Source: Plasmodiophora brassicae
Taxonomy: Eukaryota > Endomyxa: Phytomyxea > Phytomyxea > Plasmodiophorida
Reading direction: 5' to 3'
Assembly: GCA_036867785.1 (NCBI GenBank)
Contig: CP145420.1
Span: 62,001 to 126,000 of the forward strand
DNA: 64,000 nucleotides
In this document: piece after piece, positions 44,864 to 54,722 of the stretch
Position numbering within the stretch: the stretch's first letter is position 1
Layout of the letters: each line of letters begins with the position of its first letter
Notes under the pieces: model-generated
The model's database searches: none
What the model saw: the letters and a program-made list of their open reading frames with translations, nothing else
Told to the model about the DNA's origin: nothing
Translations under genes and position numbers: made by a program

Positions 44864-45547
44864 ATGATGCGCGCTTGCGTTGTCGTTGCCCTTCTGGCGG
44901 CCATGAACGCGTACGGGCAGACGACGACGTCGTCGTTCTACGGGAGCCTGACCAGTGCCGGCGTATCGGACAATGGCCTCTGTGGGCCATTCTTCGGCTC
45001 CAAGGGTTGCCCAGCGGGCCAGTCCTGCTCCCAGGTCTGTTTCGGTTCCTGCGGTGGGTCGCGATAACGCTAACACCTGTCGGTACAGTACGGCTTCTGT
45101 GGAGACAGCTGTGACCCAACGTATTCGGGATGGACAGGACCGTTTCTGGACCCGAACCCGTCCCCTGGCACCTGCACGTCATCCCAGGACAACCAGTGCA
45201 ATCCGGATTTCACCACGTGCTGCGATGACGTCAGCCAGGATTGCGCGTACGCGTCCAACGAGTACCCGTCGCCGTGCACGTCGCCGCCGGTCAACTTCAA
45301 CGATGCAACCCATACCTGCAATGGCGCGCCTGTGAAGAGCGGTGCTGGTGCTGGTGGAGGCGTCGGCGTTACCCGAGGGCCTGGCGGTACCGTCGTTCCT
45401 CGTGCTACTAGCCGCCCAACACCTGCGCCCACGCCCATCTCGTTGCCGAACCTGTCAACGGCCAGCGGCTTGCAGCAAAGCGTCATCTTCACTGCCGTGC
45501 TCGCTGCTATTTCGTTCGCATTCGCGCTCTACGTGCAGCGACAGTGA
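44864..45547 (+). CDS. Secreted hevein-type chitin-binding protein with C-terminal anchor
   Basis: Exons are 44864-45034 and 45089-45547 (54-nt intron, phase 0), 209 aa. Signal peptide MMRACVVVALLAAMNAYG. Across the intron the protein reads LCGPFFGSKGCPAGQSCSQ joined to YGFCGDSC, the hevein (chitin-binding type 1) pattern with SQYGFCG. A second Cys-rich part follows (CNPDFTTCCDDVSQDC...PCTSPPVNF). A Gly/Thr/Pro stalk leads to a C-terminal hydrophobic helix (VIFTAVLAAISFAFALYV), a membrane or GPI anchor. Reading through the intron would stop early. It sits 1.1 kb downstream of the GH18 gene, which supports a chitin-related surface role. Confidence 0.82.
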
Positions 45548-45636
45548 TACATACGGATGACAACGGGCGCTCCCCCCTTTATCAGTAGACAGATTTAAAT
45601 CTTGCGGGAAACGTCTCTGGTACGCAGGGCTGGCGA

Positions 45637-46443
45637 CTAGTTACTGTCGGAGGCCACGGCATCATGATGGGCGGGAAAGAACACTGAGGCAACATCGTCC
45701 TCATTACGAAACAGGGCCGTCTCGTACGGCGTCAGGCCATCGTTGTTTTTACGGCGGGCATAGTCGTTGCCAAAGTAGCCCAGCAGGAACTTGGCGACGT
45801 TGACGTTGGCCACCAGATGCATGGGGTTGTTGGAGTTGCCGTCCATCACGAAGACGTCGAACTCTGTCTGGTTCTGGCCACAGTCAGCTCGGAGTGTCTG
45901 CAGCAGTATGTTGGCAGTATGTTCGTCACAAAGCGGGTTCATCACGGCAAAGTGCAAGGCAGTCTTCCCGTCAGGGCCAGGTGTGTCACGCGTCTTAATG
46001 CAGGACCCCATCTTGAGCAGGTTCACAATGTGGGCGCGCATCATAGGATAGCGCATACAGGTCAGCATGAGCGGGGTCCAGCCATCAACGTCTTTGACGT
46101 CAACAAGGTACGCGTCGTCCTTGTCGTATGCGTCGCACAGAGCTTCGACGACTCGCGCACGTTCCTCAGACGCCATCCTGATATTCGATCCATGGTCCGT
46201 GTCATGAAACAGAGCGTAGTGTAGCGGCGTGCGCCCGTGCGCGTCACGTTCGTTAACAGCCCACGGGTGACCCTCCAGGTACGACAGGACGTCGCTGGCG
46301 TTCTGCATAGTCGTCAGCATCGCGCACATTGGGAACACCTCCGCATTCAGGGGCTCGAACACGTCGGGGAATGCTACGGCGAACGTCGTGAGCATGGTTG
46401 CCATAATGGCCAGCGATACGGTCGTCGGTCCCAGGGTCGTCAT
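45637..46443 (-). CDS. Ankyrin-repeat protein with signal peptide
   Basis: Single exon, 268 aa. The N-terminus MTTLGPTTVSLAIMATMLTTFAVA is a good signal peptide. At least four ankyrin repeats follow: DAHGRTPLHYALFHDTD, DVDGWTPLMLTCMRY, GPDGKTALHFAVMNP and NNDGLTPYETALFRN, with a degenerate one around NSNNPMHLVANVNVAKFLL. There is no membrane segment. Ankyrin repeats in a secreted protein are unusual; alternatively the hydrophobic start is a membrane anchor or an organelle signal. It is convergent with the hevein-type gene, only 89 bp apart. Confidence 0.82.
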   Translation of the reverse strand: MTTLGPTTVSLAIMATMLTTFAVAFPDVFEPLNAEVFPMCAMLTTMQNASDVLSYLEGHPWAVNERDAHGRTPLHYALFHDTDHGSNIRMASEERARVVEALCDAYDKDDAYLVDVKDVDGWTPLMLTCMRYPMMRAHIVNLLKMGSCIKTRDTPGPDGKTALHFAVMNPLCDEHTANILLQTLRADCGQNQTEFDVFVMDGNSNNPMHLVANVNVAKFLLGYFGNDYARRKNNDGLTPYETALFRNEDDVASVFFPAHHDAVASDSN

Positions 46444-46885
46444 CGCGCCTCCTGATCAGGTATGATTATGGGCAGAGAGGCTGGCGCCGACCGACCCCCG
46501 GGCGACCGTCCGGCAGACCAGGCGCGCAGTTTTGCATGACTGACCCTGCGTCACGTCAGACCAAAAATATCCCGCTGCTGGTCGCGCAGAATCGCCGCTG
46601 CGGCACGCCTCCAGTCACCGCCCGATCGCCGCACCCGGTTGAACCCGGGTCTAATCCCGGACGCAGGCAGGCGGGCCTCGTGTGCACGCTCGTATACGAA
46701 CCACGAAACGTCGATACAGGAACGTTCAGCGCATCGGATCCGTCAGCACGGTCCACCGGCGGGCATCGCTCTGCGGCATCTCGTCGCAGGATCCGGAACG
46801 GGTGTTTGAGGTCAGCAACGCCAATGCCATGTCGGGTCCAGGCACGAATCAATGATCAGTCCAAAATCGTGGTTGGCACTTGGCG
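46444..46885. other. Divergent intergenic region
   Basis: Between two ankyrin genes read outwards. An open frame begins at 46536 but shows no protein-like composition. It may hold an upstream exon or the promoter of the 46886 gene. Confidence 0.4.
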
Positions 46886-47551
46886 ATGCGTGAGGCGCAA
46901 CGTGCCGCCGACGATCGGGTCGCGGATGCCGAGGACGACCAGTCGTCGTCGAGCGGCGAGTTCTTCACGCCCGTGTCGTCGCCAACAGGGGCGGCCGTGC
47001 CGCTGCTGCCTGCGCCCTTGGGTACGGATTGTTCTGCGTCCGCGATCGCGCTGGCCGGGCATGCGCGCCTGACGCTGCTGCGCCGACAGAGATTCAGTCG
47101 CTGTGGCATCTGCACACGTCGAAGGCGTTCGACGCGATACAGCAATCGCTACGCGACGGCGTCGATCCGGATAGCCGGGACGCGACCGGCCACACGCTGC
47201 TCGTCGTGGCTGCCCAGAACGGCAATCGGCGCCTGGTACGGGAATCGGTCGTTTGTCGGGGAACGATCGCACCAACAACCCCTCGCGGCAGGTGAAGCTG
47301 GCGCTCAGGTACGGCGCCGACATCAATCGACAAAACGTACGCGCGGCAATAGCGCTCGCCGATGTGGACTGGCACGATGACCGTTGACGATGCGACCTCG
47401 TGTGCAGGATGCGGGCAACACGGCGCTGCATTACTGTTTCGCGTTCCGCTTCTATCCGCTCGGCGAGTACCTGATCGGCAAGGGCGCCGACGACACGCTG
47501 CGCAACGCCCTCGGGTGCACCTGCTACGACGGGCTGACGCCGGCTGTATAA
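46886..47551 (+). CDS. Small ankyrin-repeat protein
   Basis: Exons are 46886-47021, 47090-47235, 47292-47336 and 47408-47551, phases 1, 0 and 0; about 156 aa. An acidic Ser-rich N-terminus (DDQSSSSGEFFTP) leads to EIQSLWHLHTSKAFDAIQQSL, then three ankyrin repeats (DATGHTLLVVAAQNGNRRL, VKLALRYGADINRQN and DAGNTALHYCFAF...EYLIGKGADDTLRN) and ends in GCTCYDGLTPAV. Such N-terminal helix plus ankyrin proteins are common cytosolic adaptors. An upstream exon cannot be excluded. The stop is 4 bp from the stop of ZFAND2 on the other strand. Confidence 0.75.
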
Positions 47552-47555
47552 AGGT

Positions 47556-48062
47556 TCACATGACGCGGCAGGTCTGCGTGGCCTGCGCGACGATCGAGTT
47601 CGGGCGCGCACACTGATGGTCGTCCGGGAACCGGTGCCTGACGCAGACGCGCTTGCCGCAGGCCGCGCAGTCGAACGTCATCGCCTGCGCCTTGCAGGCC
47701 GACACGGAGCAGGCCTGGCGCCGGGCCGTCGAGGCGACGCTGGCGCGGTGCCGATCGCACTCCCGGATGCGCAGGTGCTCGTTGACGATCGCGTCCGCCT
47801 GCTGCCCATCGTACACGTGGAACGACTCGGCGCAGATCGGGCACTGGATCACGATCCGCGATTGCCGCGCCGGCGTGCGGCACCGGTGCGCCTCGTACGT
47901 GCGGTGCTGGAGGCAGAACCACTGCACCGACCGTGTCAGGGGCTGCACACGACGCGCGGCACGCCCACGCACCTGGTGGCACCCATCGCACCGGAACGGC
48001 ACGTAGTCCTGCTGACGGCACGACGCGTGCGAGCAGTGCGCGCCGACGTTGACGAACTCCAT
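47556..48062 (-). CDS. ZFAND2: AN1-type zinc-finger protein ZFAND2 (AIRAP-like)
   Basis: ZFAND2 proteins couple the proteasome and Cdc48/p97 under proteotoxic or arsenite stress. Exons are 48062-47973 and 47921-47556 with a 51-nt in-frame intron; 151 aa. Two AN1 fingers: MEFVNVGAHCSHASCRQQDY, PFRCDGCHQ then WFCLQHRTYEAHRC; and CSVSACKAQ, FDCAACGKRVCVRHRFPDDHQC. Between them is the family linker (IQCPICAESFHV...EHLRIRECDRH). The intron sits inside the first finger; reading through would insert 17 basic residues between zinc ligands, so splicing is favoured. Confidence 0.9.
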   Translation of the reverse strand: MEFVNVGAHCSHASCRQQDYVPFRCDGCHQVRGRAARRVQPLTRSVQWFCLQHRTYEAHRCRTPARQSRIVIQCPICAESFHVYDGQQADAIVNEHLRIRECDRHRASVASTARRQACSVSACKAQAMTFDCAACGKRVCVRHRFPDDHQCARPNSIVAQATQTCRVM

Positions 48063-48212
48063 GCCGCATCAATTCCGGGTGACGCCGCAGAGGTGGGGCG
48101 GACCCAGCGCGTTCGAGAACGGCGGCAACGGGGCAGGTTGCGCACACAGCAGGCCGCCCCTGCTGGGTGCGTCGCCCGGGCAGACAGTCGGCCTGCGGAC
48201 CGGGAGGTCGCG

Positions 48213-49128
48213 ATGGCGGTGATCGGGAGGGCGACCGTCGTCATGATGATCTGGGCGGTGGCGGCGTTGCTGCCGCGGGCGGCGCTCGGTGATTACTACA
48301 CGTCCGTGTCGAAGGATCAGAGCTGCGGCGCGTACACCGACCTGAACGGCATCAACTACCTGCGGTGCGGGTGCGGCGCGGGCATGCCGCCGTTCGCGAA
48401 CAACGGCCTGAAGAAGGACGACCAGCTCGAGATCTGCGTGGCCCTGTACCTGTCGGACGGGACGCACGCGCCCGAGCAGATGGTCGCCGGGTCCGCGTAC
48501 TACATGCAATTCTCGCCGCTCGTCGACGAGCTCACCGCCCTGTCCATCGTCAACGGGTCCAACTTCCTGACCAGCGCGTTCGGCCAGGCGTTCCCGGGCC
48601 AGGCGCCGGGCCAGAACACGCACGTCGCGGTGAACATTTCGGTCCAGGTAGGCCCGTCGTTCCCGTCCGCGCCGAACCACGCCCTGGGGTACGCGCCCGT
48701 CGACGACAAGCGATGGCAGGTGCACGCCGGCATTACGCGTGCCGTCCCGTACTTCACGATCATCATCACGCTGCAGGGCGGGCAGGTCACCGACGTGTCC
48801 TGGGACGACCAGTGCGCCGGGTGCATGGCCCAGACGGATACGTGCCAGTCAGGTGCGCGCGCCTGCGTTGTGTGCAGGGCGGGTCTGGGGATCGGGCTGA
48901 TCTCCGTCGATGGCAGGCTTCTGTACCGTGGATGCCAGCCAGTGCGGCTCGGCGTTCAACTGCGACCCGACGATCTACGTGGGCTGGGCCGGCACCGACA
49001 AGAACGGGCAGATGCTGACCAGCTCCGATATCGTCCCTTCGCAGTTCATCAAGTACAGCATACCGTCGTTCTGGAACAACATCGCGTCGTACGGCGGCGG
49101 CCTACAAGAGAATAACACACCGTTCTAA
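48213..49128 (+). CDS. Secreted Cys-containing protein, unknown
   Basis: Exons are 48213-48852 and 48917-49128 (phase 1), 283 aa. Signal peptide MAVIGRATVVMMIWAVAALLPRAALG. The mature domain has regularly spaced Cys (DQSCGAYTDL, YLRCGCGAGM, LEICVALYL, DDQCAGCMAQTDTCQSG, FCTVDASQCGSAFNCDP) and beta-like segments (AGITRAVPYFTIIITLQGGQVTDVSW, split here for brevity). It contains several N-glycosylation sites (NGSN, NISV). There is no anchor. It is read divergently from ZFAND2 across 150 bp. No family recognised; an extracellular beta-sandwich is plausible. Confidence 0.78.
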
Positions 49129-49242
49129 TTGTAAAGTACGAGTACGATCAGGAAAGCGGGCAGCAGGCAGCCGGTGCCCGTCGAACGTAGATACATAGAA
49201 TACATATGGGTAGGTGCATTGTATGGATCAGGGATTAGGTTG

Positions 49243-50653
49243 TCAAGCGGTCTCGGATGCGGGCGACCGCGGCTTCTTGTCGACATAGTCGTGCCTTCTC
49301 CAGGCGACCATGTTCAGGAGCCGCCGCCAGCCGGCTTGGACAGATGCCATTGGCAATTGCGTCAAGGGTCGCTGCTTGGGAAGCAGCAGCGGCGTCCTCG
49401 ATTTGCCCTGCTTCATGAAGACGAACCTATATAGGCGGGCGGGAGCGTCAGGACACGCGGTGACCGACGACGATGCGGTCTGGCGTGCGCCGTACCAGGA
49501 GAACCCGGCCATGGCGATTAGAATACCCATGGCGTTGCTGAAGGACACAGGCGTCCTGAACAGGACGATGCTGATGACGATGATGGACATTCGTTTGCCC
49601 ACGTTGGCGACTTGATGACCGAGTACGCTCACCTGCATGGACGTGGATGGACCCGTTCAGACCGCGACGTGTGGCCGCCCCGGTCCCCCTCCCCGATTAC
49701 CTTGGTGAGCGTCAGCAGCGACCCGATCGTTGCCGCGTAGTGGCACATCAAACTGATGCCAAGGAGCACGACCGGGTACTCCACGAGCGACGGCGCTCTA
49801 GGCTGCAGAGTGTCCAGCCCTGCCGGTCGACCGACGGGTGACGCCGGCACGAACGAACTCATGAACGCCGCCGCCTGTGCAGTACGACAAGGTCAGTGTG
49901 TGTGCGGTCACCGACAGACGCTCGCGGCCGGCGTTCCTCGTATACGGTGGCAGGAGGGACAACGATCACCATGGCGGACAGCGTCGTGAAGAAATGGAAC
50001 ACGAACGGGTCGCAGTTCAGCGTCGCCATGGCCTGCTTGCTGAACATCGACTGGCACACGCCCACCACGCAGGACGACACAGCGGCCAGGAACCCGCGAA
50101 GCTCGAAGTGCACCTCGGTGAACGACGACAGCGTGACGCCTGACAAAGCAACACACACACACACACGTCAAGCAGGCTGGACAGCACACTCCCGGCAAGG
50201 GGCCCACAAACCTATCGAGATCGCCAGCAGCGACACCATCTCCTTGAGCGATACGCCGTTCCCGACCGTAACGAAGGTGATGATGGCGGCGAAGATCGGC
50301 GACGAGCTCTTGATCGTGTGTGTTAGCGAGAGCGAGAGCGTGCCGTAGGAGACGAACGTCATGGCTTTCGAGACGGCATGGGCGGCGCCGACCGTGGCGG
50401 CCGCCCGGATCACCTGGAAGTTGAACATGGACGCCCACAGCGTCTGCAGCGAGCTGCGCCTGGCGACGACGACGAAATCGCAGACGAGGCCGACGGCCAG
50501 GTGCGCGATCGTCAGCGTCATCGGCAGGGCGAACGACTTCATCAGGCGCTTGTTGACGAGCGTGCCGCAGATGGACGACACGATCCAGACGGCGACGATG
50601 CCCGGGACGACGGCGCCATCCGCCTTGCCGCGCGCGTTGCTGTGGTGCAACAT
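49243..50653 (-). CDS. Nucleotide-sugar / triose-phosphate transporter family protein (SLC35E-like)
   Basis: Golgi-type drug/metabolite transporter. Exons are 50653-50212, 50139-49946, 49874-49701 and 49632-49243, phases 1, 0 and 0; 399 aa. About ten membrane helices are visible. Family motifs: NKRLMKSFALPMTLT, GAAHAVSKAMTFVSYGTLSLSLTHTIKSSSP (Lys-rich TPT loop), LLAISIG joined to VTLSSFTEVHF, FELRGFLAAVSSCVVG with FSKQAM, and at the end VANVGKRMSIIVISIVLFRTPVSFSNAMGILIAMAGF with ARQ. The HTIKSSSPIF and NAMGILIAM motifs place it in the SLC35E/TPT branch; substrate unknown. The C-terminal tail after ARQ is longer than usual. An (AC)n microsatellite (about 50151-50166) lies in the first intron. 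Confidence 0.88.
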
Positions 50654-50870
50654 GGCGGCGGAGCGCGGTTCGCCGTCCGCGCCCGCCCCGTCTCCGGGAT
50701 CCGCTGACGGTACACGACGATCCGCTGACCGGCTGCCGCCGCTGAACAGCAGCAGCAGACCCGACAGTTGATGTCTGCTGCCCCCTGGAGCAACGTATAT
50801 GACGGCGCCCTAAACACTGCCAATGGGCAGCTTCGGGCAGGAACAATATTAGAAGGGGCGCGTGATGGTT

Positions 50871-52111
50871 TCATTGGGATCGTGTCTGTTGCTGGCGTTG
50901 CCGTCGCAGGCGGTCGACCTCGTCCCGACTACGGACGGCCTGCTCCAGCGACGTGATCGGGCCATCGACCCTCTTCGCTTTCTTCTTCCTGGTCTTTTTC
51001 CTCTTCTGCGTTACTGTCGGTGCATCCGGCTCCTCCTCCTCTGGGACGTGGCGCTGCTCACTGCCGGCGACCGGGGCGCCATTGTTCGTTGTGGCGGGAG
51101 CCGAGGGCACCTCGTCCATGACGACGTTGTCATCGTCGGACATGTCTGACACGACCGCGGGTTCGTTAGGTGGCGACATGGATTCAGGCAGGGTGACGAC
51201 CAGGACGGGCGCATCGTGTAACGTGGCCAGCGCGCCCATGTGCCCCGTCTCGAGGAGCTTCTGGCGTTTCGCGTCGTCGTCGGCGGTGGCCTGCTGTATC
51301 AACTGCGACATGACCTCGGCGCGATCGCAGGCAACCTGGCCAATCGTTAACGAAGCGATGCACACCACTGAGCCAAACAAACACACACCTGGATGCACTC
51401 CTCAAGGCGCTTCAGAGGAACGGGCGTCCCGCCCGACTTGGACATGTGGCAGATGTGACGGCGCGTGTTGCACGCGATGGTCAGGACGCCACCCGCAATG
51501 CGAGCCTCTTTGCCCGAGGGATCAGCGACAACAACGTCGCCAATGACGGCGAACGAACTACAAATAGGAAGGTGGTGGATCTGAAGGGCGACAGGAGCGC
51601 GTTCCTTCTCGCTGTGTACGACGAGTTCGGTGCCAGTGACGGTAACGGCTCGTCGTCGAAAGTGCCGTAATGAAGACAGAGCGGCGATGCAGGCGCAGTC
51701 TATGACATTACCGCATGAGTCCATGACGATAATGTCGACGCGTAGGGCCCAGACACGCTTGCCAGCGAGAACGCAAAGTGTTTCGACATCAACGGCGCCA
51801 GAATCGCGAATGCATTTCTCGATAATGTTCGATATCGTTGCCGATGCGGTTTTGTCATTTGCGAAGTCGACAAAGAACCGAATAGATCCTTCGGTAGGGC
51901 GTTCGAGGGGCGGTTCGACGAGTTCCGCGGTGACCCGCGACGATACGCGCGTCCGACCGACCTGGACGAGCGAGTATCCTCGGGAACCCGGAAAGCTGAT
52001 CGATACGTTGCGCTGATCGAATGGCCTCCGCCCGTCAATACGTTGAGGGGACGGCAGAGCCAGTGCGGACGAGATGAACTCGCGTTCGACAGTAGAGATA
52101 ACGGTTTCCAT
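50871..52111 (-). CDS. EXOSC9: Exosome RNase PH-like subunit EXOSC9/RRP45
   Basis: Ring subunit of the 3'-5' RNA exosome. Exons are 52111-51389 and 51335-50871 (53-nt intron, phase 0), 395 aa. The start METVISTVEREFI aligns with the family; an upstream in-frame extension is unlikely. Signatures: RIDGRRPFDQRNVSISF, GYSLVQVGRTRV, SIRFFVDF, VDVETLCVLAGKRVWALRVDI, IDCACIAALSSLRHFRR, LQIHHLPICSSFAVI, VVADPSGKEARIAGG and SKSGGTPVPL. The C-terminal extension is acidic then basic (KRKKTRKKKAKRVDG), as in RRP45 orthologues. The phosphorolytic residues normally lost in this subunit were not expected and I did not check each. Confidence 0.93.
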
Positions 52112-52435
52112 GTGACCCGGCCAGTGGTTCCCTGTCGGAGTCCGCCACGGACTCCGTGTGCACGCGCCGAGTTTGGCGTTTCTCAGGTTGCAGGTCGCCA
52201 GCCCCTTGGTCGTACTTAACGTTGCAACGTGTATCATGAATCGGACGCGCTTACCAGACTGGCGTCCATTGGGGTTCAGGTTGGTAACAGGTCGCTTTCG
52301 CCCTCGTTAACGACAGAGTCAACCCAACGAACATACTCGTCGTGGGTTCATCCTACAACGCAGATACGCATCCATTGAACCGCCGCTTGGATATGGTATG
52401 ATTGTAACCCCACATGATTGTTCTCGTGGGTTCAT
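52112..52435. other. Intergenic region between GNL1 3' end and EXOSC9 start
   Basis: Both flanking genes are on the minus strand, so this holds the GNL1 3' flank and the EXOSC9 promoter. Only short open frames are seen. The direct pair tcgtgggttcat occurs twice (about 52340 and 52424). Confidence 0.4.
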
Positions 52436-54484
52436 CTATTTGATAGAGGTGTGCCCGTCTGAAAGTAAACACTGGCTGATGTCCGGATTGACGCCTGGAG
52501 GTGGATGGAAAGCCAGAAGAACACGCCCATCGACAACGTCGGTGAGGATAGCGATGGCGCCACGGTGCGCGTTCGGTCGCCCCGTGCCTTTAGCGCTCAG
52601 CCATCCTTTCTGCAACGCGACACGCTCGCAGATTGAATACGCTGACCAGGGCAACGTCGTGCCATCTGTGGCTGTGGGCGGGCTCAATCCGTATATGTCG
52701 TGCAGCGGTACCTCTATCCGTTCCGCGATAAACTGGACAACCGAGTACGGCTCAGCAACCTGCGCCAGTGGATATAGGCTAACGAAGGGGTTAGTGCCGG
52801 CAGATGTGCGAACGTTCACAGACGCGGTACCCCATAACGATCTGGAGCGCCCTCGGCTCGCCCACGGTCGGGAACACGAGCCCGGGGCAGTCCATCAGCA
52901 CCCAGTTCTCGTCCAAGATCATCGTCTGGAAGTGCTTCGTATGCCCTGCCGTCCAGATCAGAACGGGTTTACCGGAACGCCGGGAACACGGGTACCTGGC
53001 GTCCGCGACGTGCTCACGACATGCTTCCCGATCAGAGCGTTGACCATGCTGCTCTTTCCCGACGATGGCATCCCGACCTGTGCGCGCATCGTGGACATCA
53101 CGTTCTGACCGACCTGAAGCTCAATGCACCGCGTATTACCATGCCGATGACGTGGCGTTTACCCACGTCAGGTCTCGTCTGTGCAGACTCGTCGAGCGTC
53201 ATCGGTTCGACGACGGCGCCTACACTGTCGAGCGCGATCAGCGACGGTACCGTTTCAGCAGCACTTTGGCCGACACGTCACGCACGATAACAACGAGGTG
53301 CACACGTCGAACAGGCGTCCGCGACCGATCGCCTAGACATTACGCCCCAATGACTACCGGGACCGGGCTAGCCTGGCCGCGTCTGGCGCATCCAAACCTG
53401 AAACGTGCTGCGGAATCGGCGCTTGCCGCCACGTACACGCTCCCTGACGTCGGGTACGGACGTCCCTGCCGTACGATCAGCGCTGTGGCGTCGCCCGTGT
53501 TCCGCCATGTCTTCGTCGGCGCTGGTGTCACTTGCGTCCTCACAGCTATCGTCCTGATCACAAACGCGTCAACGAGGGCCCCTACAAACGACGCTGCAAG
53601 CAACGGAAAGGCACCGGGACGGTGTCGCTCAACTTGCACTCGTCGTCGTCGGTGATTCGTACGACCTGCCTGGACGAGAACGACACGACCTAAACCAGGG
53701 GCATCAGTCGCGAACGACGATGAATGCACCGACACTGGGTTACGCGCAGCATGGGAAAGTTGGCCTCGAAGAACGCCGTCCATTGCCGAACGAACCGGTC
53801 GGGAACCAGATCGCTCTTGTTGAGGACGACGACGACAGGTTTGTGATGCCGATGGACGACGTACCGATACAGACCGAGGTGGAAAAAGAACATCGGATGG
53901 CGAACGTCGCAGACGATACAGATGATGTGCGACGTCTCAATCGTTCGCCACAGCTGGCGCCACACTTCCAGGTTGTGCTCGAAGAAGTTCAACGCATTGC
54001 GGTCGTACGTCGCATCCAGATCCGCCAGCCAACGCCGGAACGCGACCGTCTCGTTCTCGTCCAGTTGCTCCTTCGTCATCGAATACGTCCACGGTGGCCG
54101 TTCCGGGATGCTGATCGGATGTCGCGCCGTCAGCTCGCGCCACGACAGCCGCGTCCCGTTGGGATCGCGATGCAACGGCTGCAACGAGGTCAGCTTACGC
54201 GCCTCGATCACTGCCCGAGGCTCCCGCTGCACCCAGGTGCGCCTGTTCGCCAAATGTCAGTCACCCGGCCGGGAATCAGTACAGAGGCACCTCGAGGCGC
54301 ACCTATCGGCGGCGGCGGGCACGGGGGATTCGCGCCCCAGCGCCGTCGTTGCAGGCGGCGCCTGTTCGGCGTCGGCGTCGTCGTCGTCGTCATGACCGTG
54401 TGCGGCCTGCTGTCGCCTGGCCGCCCGTTTGGCCTTCAGGATCGATTTCTTGGCAGCGCCGCTGATGGGCCTGCGCCGCGGCAT
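52436..54484 (-). CDS. GNL1: GNL1, circularly permuted GTPase (HSR1/MMR1 family)
   Basis: Nucleolar/cytosolic YlqF-type GTPase linked to ribosome biogenesis. Nine exons, all phases checked: 54484-54303, 54242-53744, 53689-53621, 53553-53398, 53330-53284, 53224-53140, 53077-52996, 52945-52831, 52778-52436; 525 aa. The start MPRRRPISGAAKKSILKAKR matches the basic GNL1 N-terminus. Then RPPWTYSMTKEQLDENE, LNFFEHNLEVWRQLWR and ICIVCDVRHPMFFFHL. The permuted G motifs run G4 (VVVLNKSDLVP), then G1 (GMPSSGKSSM, split over the exon starting 53077), G2-like SRTPGHTKHF and G3 (MDCPGLVFP). The C-terminal LYPLAQVAEPYSVV and LLAFHPPPGV also fit. An acidic/basic insert (exons 3-5) separates G4 and G1, as in animal GNL1. 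Confidence 0.95.
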
Positions 54485-54722
54485 CCGGCGGCGGACACTC
54501 GGCGGCGCTGCGATCTGCCGTGGCGGTGACAGCGGGCGGGCGTCAGGAGTCCAGAAATAGCGGGCGACGACTGACGAGAGGCCTGATCCGGACTGGTTTG
54601 GGCCCCGGTTTTCGACCTGGCGGCCCGTTCCCGGTCCCGGTCGCTGGGCGGCCGTCGCCAACCGGGCCATTGCGATTGTCGAAGCGCAACGTGCATACCG
54701 CCGACCGGTACCGACCGCCGCC
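54485..54722. promoter_or_regulatory. Bidirectional promoter region GNL1 / LRR-1
   Basis: 238 bp separate the divergent ATGs of GNL1 and LRR-1. Part of it (tttgggcccc, then tcgacctgg and gctgggcggccgtcg) is repeated upstream of LRR-2 at about 58155-58230, so the LRR-1 promoter half was copied together with the gene. Confidence 0.55.

Noticed and set aside
46610-46660. tRNA-like T-arm (gggttcaaccggg) on the minus strand
   Set aside because: A short stem-loop can be drawn, but there is no matching acceptor stem, D-arm or anticodon arm in the 90 bp around it.
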